Shown here piece by piece: positions 43,810-52,918 of a stretch of DNA of 64,000 bases. The stretch's first letter is position 1. Each line of letters begins with the position of its first letter. A program made the position numbers and the translations under genes. Location of the stretch: contig NZ_AP020337.1 in NCBI RefSeq assembly GCF_009176725.1, positions 5,215,501 to 5,279,500 on the forward strand, given 5' to 3'. The DNA comes from Pseudomonas sp. KUIN-1 (GTDB lineage Bacteria; Pseudomonadota; Gammaproteobacteria; Pseudomonadales; Pseudomonadaceae). The notes below the pieces were generated by a model. It did not search any database and was not told the origin of the DNA. It saw nothing but the letters and a program-made list of their open reading frames with translations.

Positions 43810-44912
43810 ACGCGCTCACCCCTATTACCTGCGCGCCGGATATTATCCTCACGGACCTGCACAAAACCTACGGCACCGAGCCCATCCTTCACGGGCTCGA
43901 CCTGGTTTTCAAGGCGGGCGAGCTTAACGTGATCCTCGGCCCGTCCGGGTGTGGCAAGTCCACGCTGCTGCGCATGGTGGCCGGGCTGGAAGAGGTCAGC
44001 CAAGGGCAGATCCTCATGGGTGGCCGTGACGTCACGCGCCTGCCGCCCAAGGAGCGCGGCTGCGCCATGGTGTTTCAGAACTACGCGCTCTACCCGCACA
44101 TGAGCGTGGCCGACAATATCGGCTACGCGCTCAAGCTGGCGCGGGTTGCACGCAAGGAACGCGAGCAGCGCATCCGCGAGTGCGCCGCTTCGCTGGGTCT
44201 GGAAGAGCTACTGCAACGCAAGCCCGGAGAGCTTTCCGGCGGCCAGCGCCAGCGCGTCGCCATCGGTCGGGCGTTGATCCGCAAACCGCCGGTGCTGCTG
44301 TTCGATGAGCCGCTGTGCAACCTGGACAGCGCGCTGCGTCATGAAATGCGTCTGTTGATTCGCAGCCTGCACCGGCAGACCGGCGCGACGATCCTGTATG
44401 TCACCCACGATCAGACCGAAGCCATGACCCTCGCCGAGCGCGTGGTGATTCTCGACAAAGGCCGTGTCGAGCAGATCGGCACGCCTGCGCAGATCTACGA
44501 TCAACCCGCCAGCACATTCGTCGCCAGCTTCATCGGCACGCCGCCCATGAACCTGCTGCCGGTGCACTGCCTGGACGACAAGCTCTTAATGCTCGCCGAT
44601 GGTCAACGCCTGCCCATCAAGCTCGGCATTGCCAGCAACCGGACCGGCAAATGGCTGATGGGCCTGCGCCCCGAGACCTTCATGCTCGATCAACAAGGCG
44701 TGACTGCCACAGTGGAGTCTTCAGAGAATCTGGGCAGCCACACGCTGCTGTATTGCCAACTGGCTGGAACGCGCTGCGTTGTCAGCCTCGCCGGACGGCA
44801 ACACCAGATACCCGGCACCCAGGTTCGACTGGCGATCAATTCCACGCCCTTGCTGTTCGATATCGAGACCGGCCAGCGCCAGCTCGTGACCTTTTCCCAC
44901 ACCACCAAGTGA
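43806..44912 (+). CDS. ugpC: UgpC-like ABC ATPase
   Basis: 368-residue carbohydrate-type ABC ATPase. Walker A is GPSGCGKST (about residues 44-52), signature LSGGQRQRVAIGRAL (about 140), Walker B VLLFDEPLCNLDS, and switch His in TILYVTHDQTEAMTLAE. The C-terminal third is a TOBE regulatory domain, as in UgpC/MalK. It powers the UgpA/UgpE-like permeases. Overlaps ugpE by 4 nt; the diesterase gene follows after 6 nt. Confidence 0.92.
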   Translation: MNALTPITCAPDIILTDLHKTYGTEPILHGLDLVFKAGELNVILGPSGCGKSTLLRMVAGLEEVSQGQILMGGRDVTRLPPKERGCAMVFQNYALYPHMSVADNIGYALKLARVARKEREQRIRECAASLGLEELLQRKPGELSGGQRQRVAIGRALIRKPPVLLFDEPLCNLDSALRHEMRLLIRSLHRQTGATILYVTHDQTEAMTLAERVVILDKGRVEQIGTPAQIYDQPASTFVASFIGTPPMNLLPVHCLDDKLLMLADGQRLPIKLGIASNRTGKWLMGLRPETFMLDQQGVTATVESSENLGSHTLLYCQLAGTRCVVSLAGRQHQIPGTQVRLAINSTPLLFDIETGQRQLVTFSHTTK

Positions 44913-44918
44913 CCCGCC

Positions 44919-45680
44919 ATGCTCAAACCTGCTCCCCTCGTCCGCTCGCCCCTGATTGCCCATCGCGGTGCCAAGGCTTACGTGCCGGAAAACACTCTGC
45001 TGGCCCTGGAAAAAGCTGCCGAATGCGGCGCCGAGTGGGTCGAGATCGACGTGAAGCTGACCCGCGATGGCCAGCCTGTCGTGATTCATGACGACTTTCT
45101 GGACCGCACCACCAACGGGCGCGGCGCCGTCGTGCTGCATGATCTGAAAGCTATCCGCACACTGGACGCGGGCAGCTGGTTCGCGCCTGAATTCGCCGGC
45201 TTGCAGGTCCCGACCTTTGAAGAGATCGTGGCCTGTGCGCTGCGCCTCAACCTGGGTCTGCAGGTCGAACTCAAGCCGACCATTGGCGACGATGTCGAGA
45301 CGGCGGAAGTGGTGATGCCGATCCTCAAAAACCTGTGGCCCGCCGACAACGACCGGTTGTTCGTCTCCAGCTTTTCGGTGCGCTCGCTAACGGCCGCCCG
45401 ACGCTTATGGAACGACGTACCACTGGCTATTGCCTCGGTGGTGGCGCCTGCCGACCCGGTCGCGCTGTTGGCCGAATATGACTGCCGAATACTTCACGTA
45501 CTTGACGATATGCTCGATGACCATCACCTTGTTCGCCTGAAAAGCAGCGGCGTCGAATTCGCCGTGGCTACCATCAACAGCCCGAAACGTGCGCGCTACC
45601 TGCTGGAACATGGCGCACAGTCGATTCTCAGTGATTACCCGGACTTGTTGAACCTGCCGAACGGAGGCTGTCTGCAATGA
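44919..45680 (+). CDS. ugpQ: glycerophosphodiester phosphodiesterase
   Basis: 253-residue cytoplasmic GDPD. The family signature is complete: IAHRGAKAYVPENTLLALEKAAECG, WVEIDVKLTRDGQPVVIHDDFLDRTTNG, with catalytic His and metal-binding Glu/Asp. It hydrolyses glycerophosphodiesters to glycerol-3-phosphate (or the alternative sugar phosphate) and an alcohol. Lack of a signal peptide fits cleavage after import by the transporter encoded upstream, as with E. coli UgpQ. The last 4 nt overlap the phosphatase gene. The imported diester may be a plant or opine-like compound. Confidence 0.92.
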   Translation: MLKPAPLVRSPLIAHRGAKAYVPENTLLALEKAAECGAEWVEIDVKLTRDGQPVVIHDDFLDRTTNGRGAVVLHDLKAIRTLDAGSWFAPEFAGLQVPTFEEIVACALRLNLGLQVELKPTIGDDVETAEVVMPILKNLWPADNDRLFVSSFSVRSLTAARRLWNDVPLAIASVVAPADPVALLAEYDCRILHVLDDMLDDHHLVRLKSSGVEFAVATINSPKRARYLLEHGAQSILSDYPDLLNLPNGGCLQ

Positions 45681-46420
45681 ACAACCGACTCAGCGTCGCC
45701 ATGCACGCCGTAGAACAGGCCACTGGCCTGGCCATGGCGTATTTTAACGACCGCCACACCCTCGACATCACCACCAAAAGCGCGCAAGACCTCGTCTCCC
45801 GCGCCGACTTTGAAGTGGAACAACTGCTGCGTGCAGAACTGAGCAAACACTTCCCCGACGATACAATCCTCGGCGAAGAAATGGGCGGCGAGTTCATCAC
45901 CGATGGCTGGGTCATCGATCCCATCGACGGCACCGGCAACTACCTGCGGGGCACCCCATTGTGGGGAATCGCGGTGGCGTACATGTCGGCAGGCGAGCCC
46001 GAAATCGGCGTCGTCGCCTACCCGGCACTGGGCTATACCCTGGCAGCCCGCACGGGCGATGGCTTGCTGCGCAACGGCGTCCCCTTTGTCCGCCCGCAAC
46101 CACCCGAGCACCTGCGCATCGCCGGCGTTGGCGAAAACACCCGCTGGGACGCCGAAGAGATGGGCAAACTGCACCTGAGCCTGCGCCGCCAGGGCTGGGG
46201 CCTTGCAGGTTATCGCTGCGCCACCATCGGCCTGGCGTTCGCCGCTTTGGGGCAAACGGACGGCTACATGGAGAAATTCACCAGCCTGTGGGATATCGCA
46301 GCAGGTGCAGTGATTTGCCGGGAAGCCGGATTGTTGTGCACGATTGAAGGCGAACAGAAACAAGGCTCGATGACGGTGATGGTAGGCCGTGAGGAGCTGA
46401 TGGGGATTTTTGGTGCGTAA
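45677..46420 (+). CDS. inositol-monophosphatase-family phosphatase
   Basis: 247-residue Mg-dependent phosphatase of the IMPase/HisN/CysQ superfamily. Metal-binding motifs are ILGEEMGG (Glu pair) and WVIDPIDGTGNYLRG (about residues 75-90), and the C-terminal WDIAAGAVICREAG. Family members act on inositol-1-phosphate, histidinol phosphate or sugar phosphates. Coupled between a GDPD and a xylanase gene, its most natural substrate is the phospho-alcohol or phosphosugar released by the diesterase (inference). Confidence 0.88.
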   Translation: MNNRLSVAMHAVEQATGLAMAYFNDRHTLDITTKSAQDLVSRADFEVEQLLRAELSKHFPDDTILGEEMGGEFITDGWVIDPIDGTGNYLRGTPLWGIAVAYMSAGEPEIGVVAYPALGYTLAARTGDGLLRNGVPFVRPQPPEHLRIAGVGENTRWDAEEMGKLHLSLRRQGWGLAGYRCATIGLAFAALGQTDGYMEKFTSLWDIAAGAVICREAGLLCTIEGEQKQGSMTVMVGREELMGIFGA

Positions 46421-47532
46421 TGCGCCGTGCTAGTCGACGCAGTTTTCTGACTGCGTTTGTCCGCCTGCTGGCGTGCCTGCCCTTTGTGAACAGCAGGCTG
46501 CTGGCGGCAGAAACCTTTACCGCGTTGCGCCAGCCTGCAGCCGGGAAAGGCATACGGTTCGGCTTTGCGGTTGATCCGGCAAAGCTGAATGACGACGCGG
46601 CCTACCGGGAACTGGTCGCCCGTCAGGCCAGCATCGTAGTGCCAGAGAACGTCTTGAAGTGGCAGACCGTCCACCCCGAACCGGAGCGTTACAACTTCGC
46701 GCCGGCCGACGCGATCGCGGCGTTTGCCAAAGCGCATGACCAGCGTATGCGCGGGCACACCTTCTGCTGGCATCGTTCTTTACCCGACTGGGTTCACCGT
46801 ACCGTCACGCCGACGAACGCCGAGGCGGTGCTGACGGCGCACATCAGTACCGTCGCCAGCCATTATCGTGGCCTCATCAGCGCATGGGACGTCGTCAACG
46901 AAGCCATCCAGCTGGAGGACGGCCAGCCTGACGGGCTGCGCAATTCATTCTGGTATCAGATGCTCGGGCCTCGCTACCTGGACATAGCCTTCAACGCCGC
47001 GCACAAGTCCGCCCCGGACGCCCTGCTCTGTTACAACGATTACGGCCTGGAAAAGGATACCCATTACGGCGAAAGCCGACGCACTGCCGTGCTCGCCCTG
47101 CTGCGCGGTCTCAAGCAGCGGGGCATTCCGATACACGGCCTGGGCATTCAGTCCCACCTGCGTGCAGGCGACACCTTTGGTCCGGGCCTGTCTCGCTTTA
47201 TTCTGGCAGTGCGGGATATGGGATTGTCGATCCACATCACGGAACTGGACGTCGATGACAGCCATTTGACGGGGTCCATCGCAGAACGCGATGGGAAGGT
47301 TGCGCAAACCTATAAGCGCTATCTGGACCTGATCCTCGCTACGCGCTCGGTGTCGACGGTTATCACTTGGGGTGTATGGGACAGCCCGCATGTTGCCGGC
47401 GCCACGGCCAGCAACGGACCGTTGGCACAACGGGCATTGGCGTTTGGCCCACGAGGTGAGGTAAAGCCGGTGAGCTGGGTGATCGCACATTGTTTCGAAA
47501 ACGCGCAAACACAGAAGGATGCGCGGTTTTAG
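46420..47532 (+). CDS. GH10 endo-1,4-beta-xylanase, Tat-exported
   Basis: 370-residue glycoside hydrolase family 10. A twin-arginine signal (SRRSFLTAF, Arg6-Arg7) and hydrophobic helix end near LLAA-ETF. The acid/base Glu161 is in WDVVNEAIQ, the nucleophile Glu275 in ITELDVDD, and WHRSLPDWV is the usual aglycone-binding segment. It cleaves xylan or acts on related beta-1,4-xylosyl chains of plant walls. It overlaps the IMPase-like gene by one base, an odd place for a xylanase, so the operon may process a xylosyl- or glycan-linked phosphodiester. A terminator is 71 nt downstream. Confidence 0.9.
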   Translation: MRRASRRSFLTAFVRLLACLPFVNSRLLAAETFTALRQPAAGKGIRFGFAVDPAKLNDDAAYRELVARQASIVVPENVLKWQTVHPEPERYNFAPADAIAAFAKAHDQRMRGHTFCWHRSLPDWVHRTVTPTNAEAVLTAHISTVASHYRGLISAWDVVNEAIQLEDGQPDGLRNSFWYQMLGPRYLDIAFNAAHKSAPDALLCYNDYGLEKDTHYGESRRTAVLALLRGLKQRGIPIHGLGIQSHLRAGDTFGPGLSRFILAVRDMGLSIHITELDVDDSHLTGSIAERDGKVAQTYKRYLDLILATRSVSTVITWGVWDSPHVAGATASNGPLAQRALAFGPRGEVKPVSWVIAHCFENAQTQKDARF

Positions 47533-47601
47533 ATGCTCCGCGGCCTTCACGGCAGCAGTACAACCAGAGTGGTTCAGCGCTTTCTGACGCCTGAAAACGA
47601 C

Positions 47602-47625
47602 GAAGCCCCCGATAAACGGGGGCTC
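47602..47625. terminator. terminator after the xylanase gene, left island repeat
   Basis: AGCCCCCG (47604-47611) pairs with CGGGGGCT (47617-47624). The 24-bp block 47602-47625 matches 57014-57037 at 23 of 24 positions (A/T difference in the loop), in the same orientation, and CTAGAACGG follows 60 bp after the start of each block. Confidence 0.8.
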
Positions 47626-48226
47626 AGGTTCTGGACCTGAACAGCAGGTTCCAGCTGTATCCTAGAACGGTTGTAGCCACCACAAAGTCTGGTGCTTTCG
47701 GCGAGTGAGTGACCCCATATAATACGGCCACATCCCTCCGATGAACCTGCACCAAGAAAACAATACGCAAAGAATAATGTAAGGTTTTTGCTAAAAAAGC
47801 GCTTTTCACTATGAAATACTTTACAAAGTATAGCACCCACATTTCGCTTCGCCCCCATGTCAACGAAGCCGCCCATCAGCAGAGCAAGCTTGCGCATTTT
47901 TAGACCGAGATGCCGCCCACTGACATGAAGCTAGCCCTGCTGAGGATCATCGCTGCAATACGCTGTCCACGAGGGTGTAGGTTGCTAGCATCCGCTAGTG
48001 ACTGTGTAGCTGGAGCTAGGCATTTAGCTTGGCTTTCAGTTTGAGCTTAGCGGTAGCGGCTGCCATGGTGCTTGGCATAGCTGCATCGCTATGCTCGTTC
48101 GGAATGGAAAAACCTCCGGCTGTAAAAATACAAGCTATAGCCTCAAAGCGCCACGATCCGTGGCGGATTTTTAAGCACGTATGAAGTGCGATGGCACATA
48201 CATATAAACCAAAGAGAGACAAACAT
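47626..48226. other. island left flank, no supported gene
   Basis: About 600 bp of lower-GC sequence. It carries CTAGAACGG (47662-47670) at the spacing seen after the second terminator block. Several minus-strand frames of 79-107 codons open here, but none has both a ribosome site and recognisable sequence. Confidence 0.45.
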
Positions 48227-48358
48227 ATGAGCATCAAACCCGGACCTAAACCAATAGCTGAATCTACTGGCAAAGAAGATCAGCGCCGACGTGTTACACC
48301 CGAGAACAAACCCAAACACCCCGATCTGGATGTACACAAGCATAGAAAAGGTAAGTGA
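48227..48358 (+). CDS. small hydrophilic protein, 43 aa
   Basis: Too short for routine gene finding. AGAGAG (48213) lies 8 nt before ATG 48227. The peptide is very basic and Pro/Lys/His-rich (MSIKPGPKPIAESTGKEDQR onward, ending KHRKGK), with no hydrophobic stretch. A strong terminator lies 80 nt after the stop. I recognise no family. Its location in a defence island suggests an antitoxin, inhibitor or phage-related peptide, but that is a guess; it may also be fortuitous. Confidence 0.45.
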   Translation: MSIKPGPKPIAESTGKEDQRRRVTPENKPKHPDLDVHKHRKGK

Positions 48359-48438
48359 CCCATAAAGCTTCGACTTGCATCGCGAGGCTTTCAAAATGAA
48401 CTCAATCGATTGCTAGGAGAAAAATGAGGACTTTTGAA

Positions 48439-48475
48439 TCACAAAAAAGCCGCTATTTGCGTCTTTTTTGTGATC
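48439..48475 (+). terminator. strong terminator after the 43-aa ORF
   Basis: ATCACAAAAAAG with CGC pairs with GCG and CTTTTTTGTGAT around TATTT; A and T runs on both sides. Confidence 0.8.
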
Positions 48476-48488
48476 ACCACTTAAAAAT

Positions 48489-48778
48489 AACCCAATGATT
48501 CGCGCCTCTAGGAAATCGCTGAATAGCCCAAATCAAACGAAATTGTTAAAGATTCACAAAGCCCACACAGCGGCCTCGACAGTGCAGTTGAGCGCTTTCA
48601 ACTCTCTTACCAGCCGCTACGTAGAGGTGCAACAGATGTTCGCTGCGATATTCGCGATGTCAAGCCTTGCAGGTAAACGACCTGTCTGAGCAACGCCCTA
48701 GCGTAACATCAAAGAGCCATCACGCGAACAATTCCATGCGACATTCGCAGATTTTCGTCATTTCCTAATCATTGGGTT
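48489..48778. mobile_element. MITE-like element, 290 bp with 12-bp inverted ends
   Basis: AACCCAATGATT (48489-48500) and its exact complement AATCATTGGGTT (48767-48778) bound a 290-bp piece with no convincing gene (a 64-codon frame at 48495 has no ribosome site). No obvious target-site duplication. Flanks 48359-48976 hold nothing else recognisable. Confidence 0.45.
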
Positions 48779-48976
48779 GATAGAGTCCCTGTACGGGCTG
48801 GAACTGATGAAAATAGATATACGCCTTGGTGCAAGCTTTGAATGCTCAGGTCTCCCGCTACCATGCGGTATCAGCTGATCTCTACTAACTCGACAAGTGG
48901 GCATGCCTATGGGTTTACAAGGGAGTTAATCCCGATCCTTTTGATGCCTAGATGTCGTGATGTGACGGCGAGTACG

Positions 48977-49561
48977 CTAGGCCACGCCTGTCAGCTTCAC
49001 CAAAATAGCCACTAGATAGCTCGCCAGAATCCCCAAGGCAAATTTTACTAAAGGGCGATCAAGCCATCCCGAATCCTTGGAATTAGTCGGTAATGCCTGA
49101 TTGTAAACATTCACTTGGGCGATCTGGGTAGCATTAATCGTGGTCGAAAAACCTTGTTGCGGTGCAGTCCTCCACCCTGACTCTTCAGCACGACGCAGCG
49201 CTGCCTTCACACGGCTGCGAAGTGATCTGGCCATTTTTATAATTTGGACACCTAGCATCGCAACGCCTACCAGTCCAAGCAAAGCCAGGTTGCCGTAACT
49301 CAGGGGATCACCTTGATTGATGGTTAGAGCGTGGTCCCATATAAAGCTCGTGTATGGATATGTCGCTGCGAAGACTGAGTAGGCGAGCTTGCCCATTGCT
49401 TGAAATATGATACCGAACCCTGGAAGGCCTCCAAGCTCAACGCCCTGCCAATATACGAATGTCAGAAAGGACACTGCGTACACTAGTAATGTGCCCAGCC
49501 ACATGGCGTAGCCCAGCATGTAGTAAATCCGGTATCTCAACATAGCTTCGCTTATCTTCAT
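48977..49561 (-). CDS. membrane protein linked to the CBASS operon
   Basis: 194-residue inner-membrane protein with about four TM segments: residues 15-40, 48-66, 88-106 and 172-190, with a soluble basic loop (about 107-150: KMARSLRSRVKAALRRAEESGWR) and Asn/Gln-rich stretch before the last helix. It loosely resembles the E. coli YniB type; no catalytic motif. It is the fifth co-oriented gene, 70 nt after cap3, at the end of a CBASS operon. It might be a second effector or an unrelated passenger. Confidence 0.65.
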   Translation of the reverse strand: MKISEAMLRYRIYYMLGYAMWLGTLLVYAVSFLTFVYWQGVELGGLPGFGIIFQAMGKLAYSVFAATYPYTSFIWDHALTINQGDPLSYGNLALLGLVGVAMLGVQIIKMARSLRSRVKAALRRAEESGWRTAPQQGFSTTINATQIAQVNVYNQALPTNSKDSGWLDRPLVKFALGILASYLVAILVKLTGVA

Positions 49562-49631
49562 ATCTACTGCGTACTCATTGTTGGCTATTCAATTTAGCAG
49601 TTACGCATATTGCTCTAACCGCCCATTCACA

Positions 49632-50153
49632 CTAATACCTATCAGGAAAATCCCGAATTCTGACGTCGCGGGAGCGGCCATCGGCAGGGAAAAACTCTGT
49701 CCGCTTCCCATCCCTGAATATGCTTTCTAAATACAAGGTTTTTCGCCCCACTATCAACCCAAGTACAGGTCGTTTGTCATTGCGCTTAACGGCCAGTTTC
49801 CTCCACTCGGTCAAATCGGTGTCGGACGGCGACGGATGATCTTGCGGGTGCGTATGCCACTCACCAACGTATCTGACCAACCCGTTGCTATCGCTCCATT
49901 GCTTCTGAGCGATGTGCTCATGCACCTCCCTCATTCGCTCAAAAAACGTTCTAAAGCGTCGGTCAAATTTAGTGGGCTCGGTGGCGTCGACAATTTCAAG
50001 ATGTGACCCACGGACATACCCGAGTAGAAGGCCTCCACCTTCCATATCCGTAGGTTCTGCCTGAATATGGCGCAGGAATACGTTGAGCACCTGGGAGTGG
50101 ATGTAAATCAAATGACGACCTTGGTTTGCGGACCACTCTGCTACGAACTGCAT
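49632..50153 (-). CDS. cap3: Cap3, JAMM-family deconjugase of CBASS
   Basis: 173-residue Mov34/JAB-type isopeptidase. The JAMM zinc site is complete: Glu38 (MEGGGLLLGY), His100 and His102 in GEWHTHPQ, and Ser110/Asp113 in SPSDTD, matching H-x-H-x7-S-x2-D. In type II CBASS, Cap3 removes the nucleotidyltransferase from its conjugates and limits signalling. It overlaps the cap2 stop by 13 nt. Start ATG 50153. Confidence 0.9.
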   Translation of the reverse strand: MQFVAEWSANQGRHLIYIHSQVLNVFLRHIQAEPTDMEGGGLLLGYVRGSHLEIVDATEPTKFDRRFRTFFERMREVHEHIAQKQWSDSNGLVRYVGEWHTHPQDHPSPSDTDLTEWRKLAVKRNDKRPVLGLIVGRKTLYLESIFRDGKRTEFFPADGRSRDVRIRDFPDRY

Positions 50154-51766
50154 GCTTGGCAGACCTCAACCTTGGGTGGATCACAATCAGGTGTCGCTGA
50201 TGTGAACATAGAGTCAGTAATTTTGGTCCGTAGTGAAGGAGAGGCTTTTCCATTAGCCCACGCCAGCGCCATTTCAGCGCCCAACGCTGCGGCTTGAATA
50301 GATACGGTCGCGGGAAAAGGAACATACAGGCCTTCGCAGCCATGTCCGGCCATAACGTGGGGTACCCCGCCCTCTACGGTCGGGAATTGGCCCACTCTGG
50401 TATGTGTCGAGAGGCACCGGTAGCACGCGCCTTCTCCAGCAGTTTTAAGTAGGGCGCGCACAGCTGTCCCAGGGCCTTCGACCCATACTGATAACATCGG
50501 CGTCGAGGAGATGTAGTTGGCGGTCAGCCAATGCCCGAGCGCCTCTTCCCCTGTGGCATCAATCAACAGATCCATTTCGCCCAAGTGCGCTTTACGCACG
50601 TCGACCTCTAGGGCCTGCACGGAGATCCCTGGAGAGTCAAACTCAAGCATGATACTGGTGCCAAGAGCTTTATTAGTGTTGAAATATCGCAATCCCAAGC
50701 AGTGCCTACCGACGTTTTCCGGCATCAACCGATCAAAATCTACAAGCGTCAGCTTGCCTCCACCTGTCCCTGCCCCAGCCTTCGATAACAGGTCGGCTAG
50801 ATAGCCGCCGATGGTTCCGCACCCCACCAAGGCAATCTTGAAGCCTGCTAAAGTCTTCATAGACGGAATGCTGCGCTGCGCGATGTAATGCTCGTCGATC
50901 CGTATTGCAGCTAGCCTAGTTATTCGGAAACTGAAGAGCCTTTCTGTACCTCTTGACCGCTGAAATTTCTCATCGCTCAGGATGGACTGGTCAAAATGCA
51001 CTTGAAAGCCGTAGTTCAGTGTTGGCGATTGAATGAAAATAATCGCATCAGCGTGCTTCTGCCGATAAGCTTCAGATATACGCTGCTGGATTTTCCGAGC
51101 GCAGCCTTTATCCAGCTCACGCTGCCAAATCAGGATATCAGCAACGGAATTAGGCGGCCATGCAGTCTGATTAGGGCGGGGCTGAGCGACGGATCTGACA
51201 ACATATCCCAGCATCATTTGCCTTTTCGGCTGAAAGTTGAGCGCGTCAATTCTGCGGACTGTGCGATTTATATTATCGGTGAGTACGGGGGTTCGTACTC
51301 CTCTCTGCGAGATGACGCAAAAGGCAGGGATCTCACCTCGTTTCAAATTCTGGACATCGAAAACGCAAAACTGACTGAACCAGTGAACCAGAAACTCCTC
51401 TGTCAAGTCCTCTACCATTTCTCCTTTGAGAATGCATCCCAGAACACGTTCTGCCTCAGCCAGACATTTCAGTGTCTGACCGATGGGGTCAAAAATATCG
51501 AGCACTACAGAGCTTGCTGTCAGGTAACAGAGCCAGCCGCTAGATCCGAGGTGAGGTGTTACTGGCCCTAGTTCAGGGGGCAGCTCTTTTAGACTCACAA
51601 CAGGTAATGAAAAGAACGTTGGGTCTACAGTGAACTTGCACTGATAATCGCCGGCAACCGTCTTAAGAGGCCCCTCAAACCAAATCCAACGTTCAGGTGT
51701 TCTTCCGATGTGTTTGAAGTCTCGGGATTGCATTTCTGAAATCAGATTAGGAAGTGCCTCACTCAT
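50141..51766 (-). CDS. cap2: Cap2, E1-E2 fusion that conjugates the CBASS cyclase
   Basis: 541-residue fusion. The N-terminal 1-160 is E2-like, with HLGSSGWLCYL holding the candidate E2 cysteine (Cys80). The central/C-terminal part is a ThiF/E1-type adenylation domain with the nucleotide loop VGCGTIGGYLADLL (Gly315-Gly320), LVDFDRLMPENVGRH, and a catalytic/zinc Cys region (Cys448, Cys451 and C-terminal Cys536/539). Cap2 activates the C-terminus of the CD-NTase and transfers it to targets. Three nt separate it from the cyclase gene, whose product ends in Gly as expected. Confidence 0.92.
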   Translation of the reverse strand: MSEALPNLISEMQSRDFKHIGRTPERWIWFEGPLKTVAGDYQCKFTVDPTFFSLPVVSLKELPPELGPVTPHLGSSGWLCYLTASSVVLDIFDPIGQTLKCLAEAERVLGCILKGEMVEDLTEEFLVHWFSQFCVFDVQNLKRGEIPAFCVISQRGVRTPVLTDNINRTVRRIDALNFQPKRQMMLGYVVRSVAQPRPNQTAWPPNSVADILIWQRELDKGCARKIQQRISEAYRQKHADAIIFIQSPTLNYGFQVHFDQSILSDEKFQRSRGTERLFSFRITRLAAIRIDEHYIAQRSIPSMKTLAGFKIALVGCGTIGGYLADLLSKAGAGTGGGKLTLVDFDRLMPENVGRHCLGLRYFNTNKALGTSIMLEFDSPGISVQALEVDVRKAHLGEMDLLIDATGEEALGHWLTANYISSTPMLSVWVEGPGTAVRALLKTAGEGACYRCLSTHTRVGQFPTVEGGVPHVMAGHGCEGLYVPFPATVSIQAAALGAEMALAWANGKASPSLRTKITDSMFTSATPDCDPPKVEVCQACSS

Positions 51767-51769
51767 CTA

Positions 51770-52918
51770 CTAACCAGCCTTAGTGCGACCGACCAGTTCA
51801 CTGGCAGCCGCTTGCGCGGGAACTGCCGCAATGGTCGCAGCAACAGTAACCTGTTTAATTCGGTTCGGACGATTAGGAAACCGAGGTCCGAACATGCTGA
51901 TCATCCAATTGCACGCGGTTGTCTCATCAGAGGCATTCACCGCGCCATTGAGATAGTTTTCGAACATTTCAAATTTCTTGGCTGCTTGCTCAAGTTCATC
52001 ACTTGGGAGACGATCACTCAGGCTCTCTTCGGCACTCACGGGATTGACCACGCCATTCCGAAGGGCAGCAGGAAGCCCTTTCAAGACTTCGAGAAGCGCC
52101 AAGTCGTCTCTTCGATCCATTTTCGTGAACAACGGCACAGCTGCGGCCATCAACAAAATGGAAGATGGCCCACCTTTCTCCCACTGCCAATCACGGAAGG
52201 CTTTGAGGTAACGGACCACACGACGAAGCTGTTCGCCTTTCGATTCGACTTCATCTACGAACCAGTCTTTCACCGGTCGTGGGTCAGAATTAATCCAGTC
52301 TTCTTCGCGATGGGCCAAGAGCACTTCACCGATTGGAAGCGTCGTCCAGGAGTCTGCCCGCCTAACGTTTACAGCATCCATCAGGCTTTCAAAGCCGTAG
52401 CTATTTGCGGCCTTCTCAAGGGTCACATACTCGTCATCTGGTATCGAATACAAGGGGATATCGATGTGAGCCGTGGTCGATATCTCGATCCGGATGCAAG
52501 TCGGTTTGTCAGTCACAAGTTTCCACTTTTCGCTCCGCTTGGACTCAACCAATCTGCTTAACGCCTCTTCGGCTGCTGCGAAAAAAATGGCACTGGCAGC
52601 ACTTGGTCTTTTGCTGCCTTTTAGAAAACTGATCGGCAGGTAGGCCCCATCATCGACATCAGATTGTTGCGGGGGTAGATGGGCGGGGCTATTAAGCGTT
52701 TTGTATGCCCACGAGCCTTGAGTAAAAAAACGTGGCTGAGGAATATCACCCTTGTACCCCTGCTCGACCAAGACCTTGGGTATGCCATGTCGGAGACACT
52801 GCCGGACCTCATTTTTTGCCGACGTAATCTGGAGTCGTTGTGATGCAGTCAGCTCCAGTGCCTGAAGCAAACACGACTCGTCCTCGGATGTATTGAAAAG
52901 CGGTGACAGATTAAGCAT
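51770..52918 (-). CDS. dncV: DncV-like CD-NTase of type II CBASS
   Basis: 382-residue cyclic-dinucleotide synthase. The catalytic core is GSWAYKT (Gly68-Ser69) with DVDDG (Asp87, Asp89) and a third acidic residue in HIDIPLY (Asp153). DVDDG rather than DxD places it with the DncV clade, which makes 3',3'-cGAMP; that product is inference. The protein ends ELVGRTKAG, and a C-terminal Gly is what Cap2 needs. The start codon abuts the capV stop. On phage infection it should produce the second messenger that activates CapV. Confidence 0.92.
   Translation of the reverse strand: MLNLSPLFNTSEDESCLLQALELTASQRLQITSAKNEVRQCLRHGIPKVLVEQGYKGDIPQPRFFTQGSWAYKTLNSPAHLPPQQSDVDDGAYLPISFLKGSKRPSAASAIFFAAAEEALSRLVESKRSEKWKLVTDKPTCIRIEISTTAHIDIPLYSIPDDEYVTLEKAANSYGFESLMDAVNVRRADSWTTLPIGEVLLAHREEDWINSDPRPVKDWFVDEVESKGEQLRRVVRYLKAFRDWQWEKGGPSSILLMAAAVPLFTKMDRRDDLALLEVLKGLPAALRNGVVNPVSAEESLSDRLPSDELEQAAKKFEMFENYLNGAVNASDETTACNWMISMFGPRFPNRPNRIKQVTVAATIAAVPAQAAASELVGRTKAG

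Noticed and set aside
48016..48394. Two minus-strand frames of 83-85 codons
   Set aside because: They overlap the 43-aa plus-strand ORF, which has the better ribosome site, and their sequences are Cys/Phe-rich shadows.
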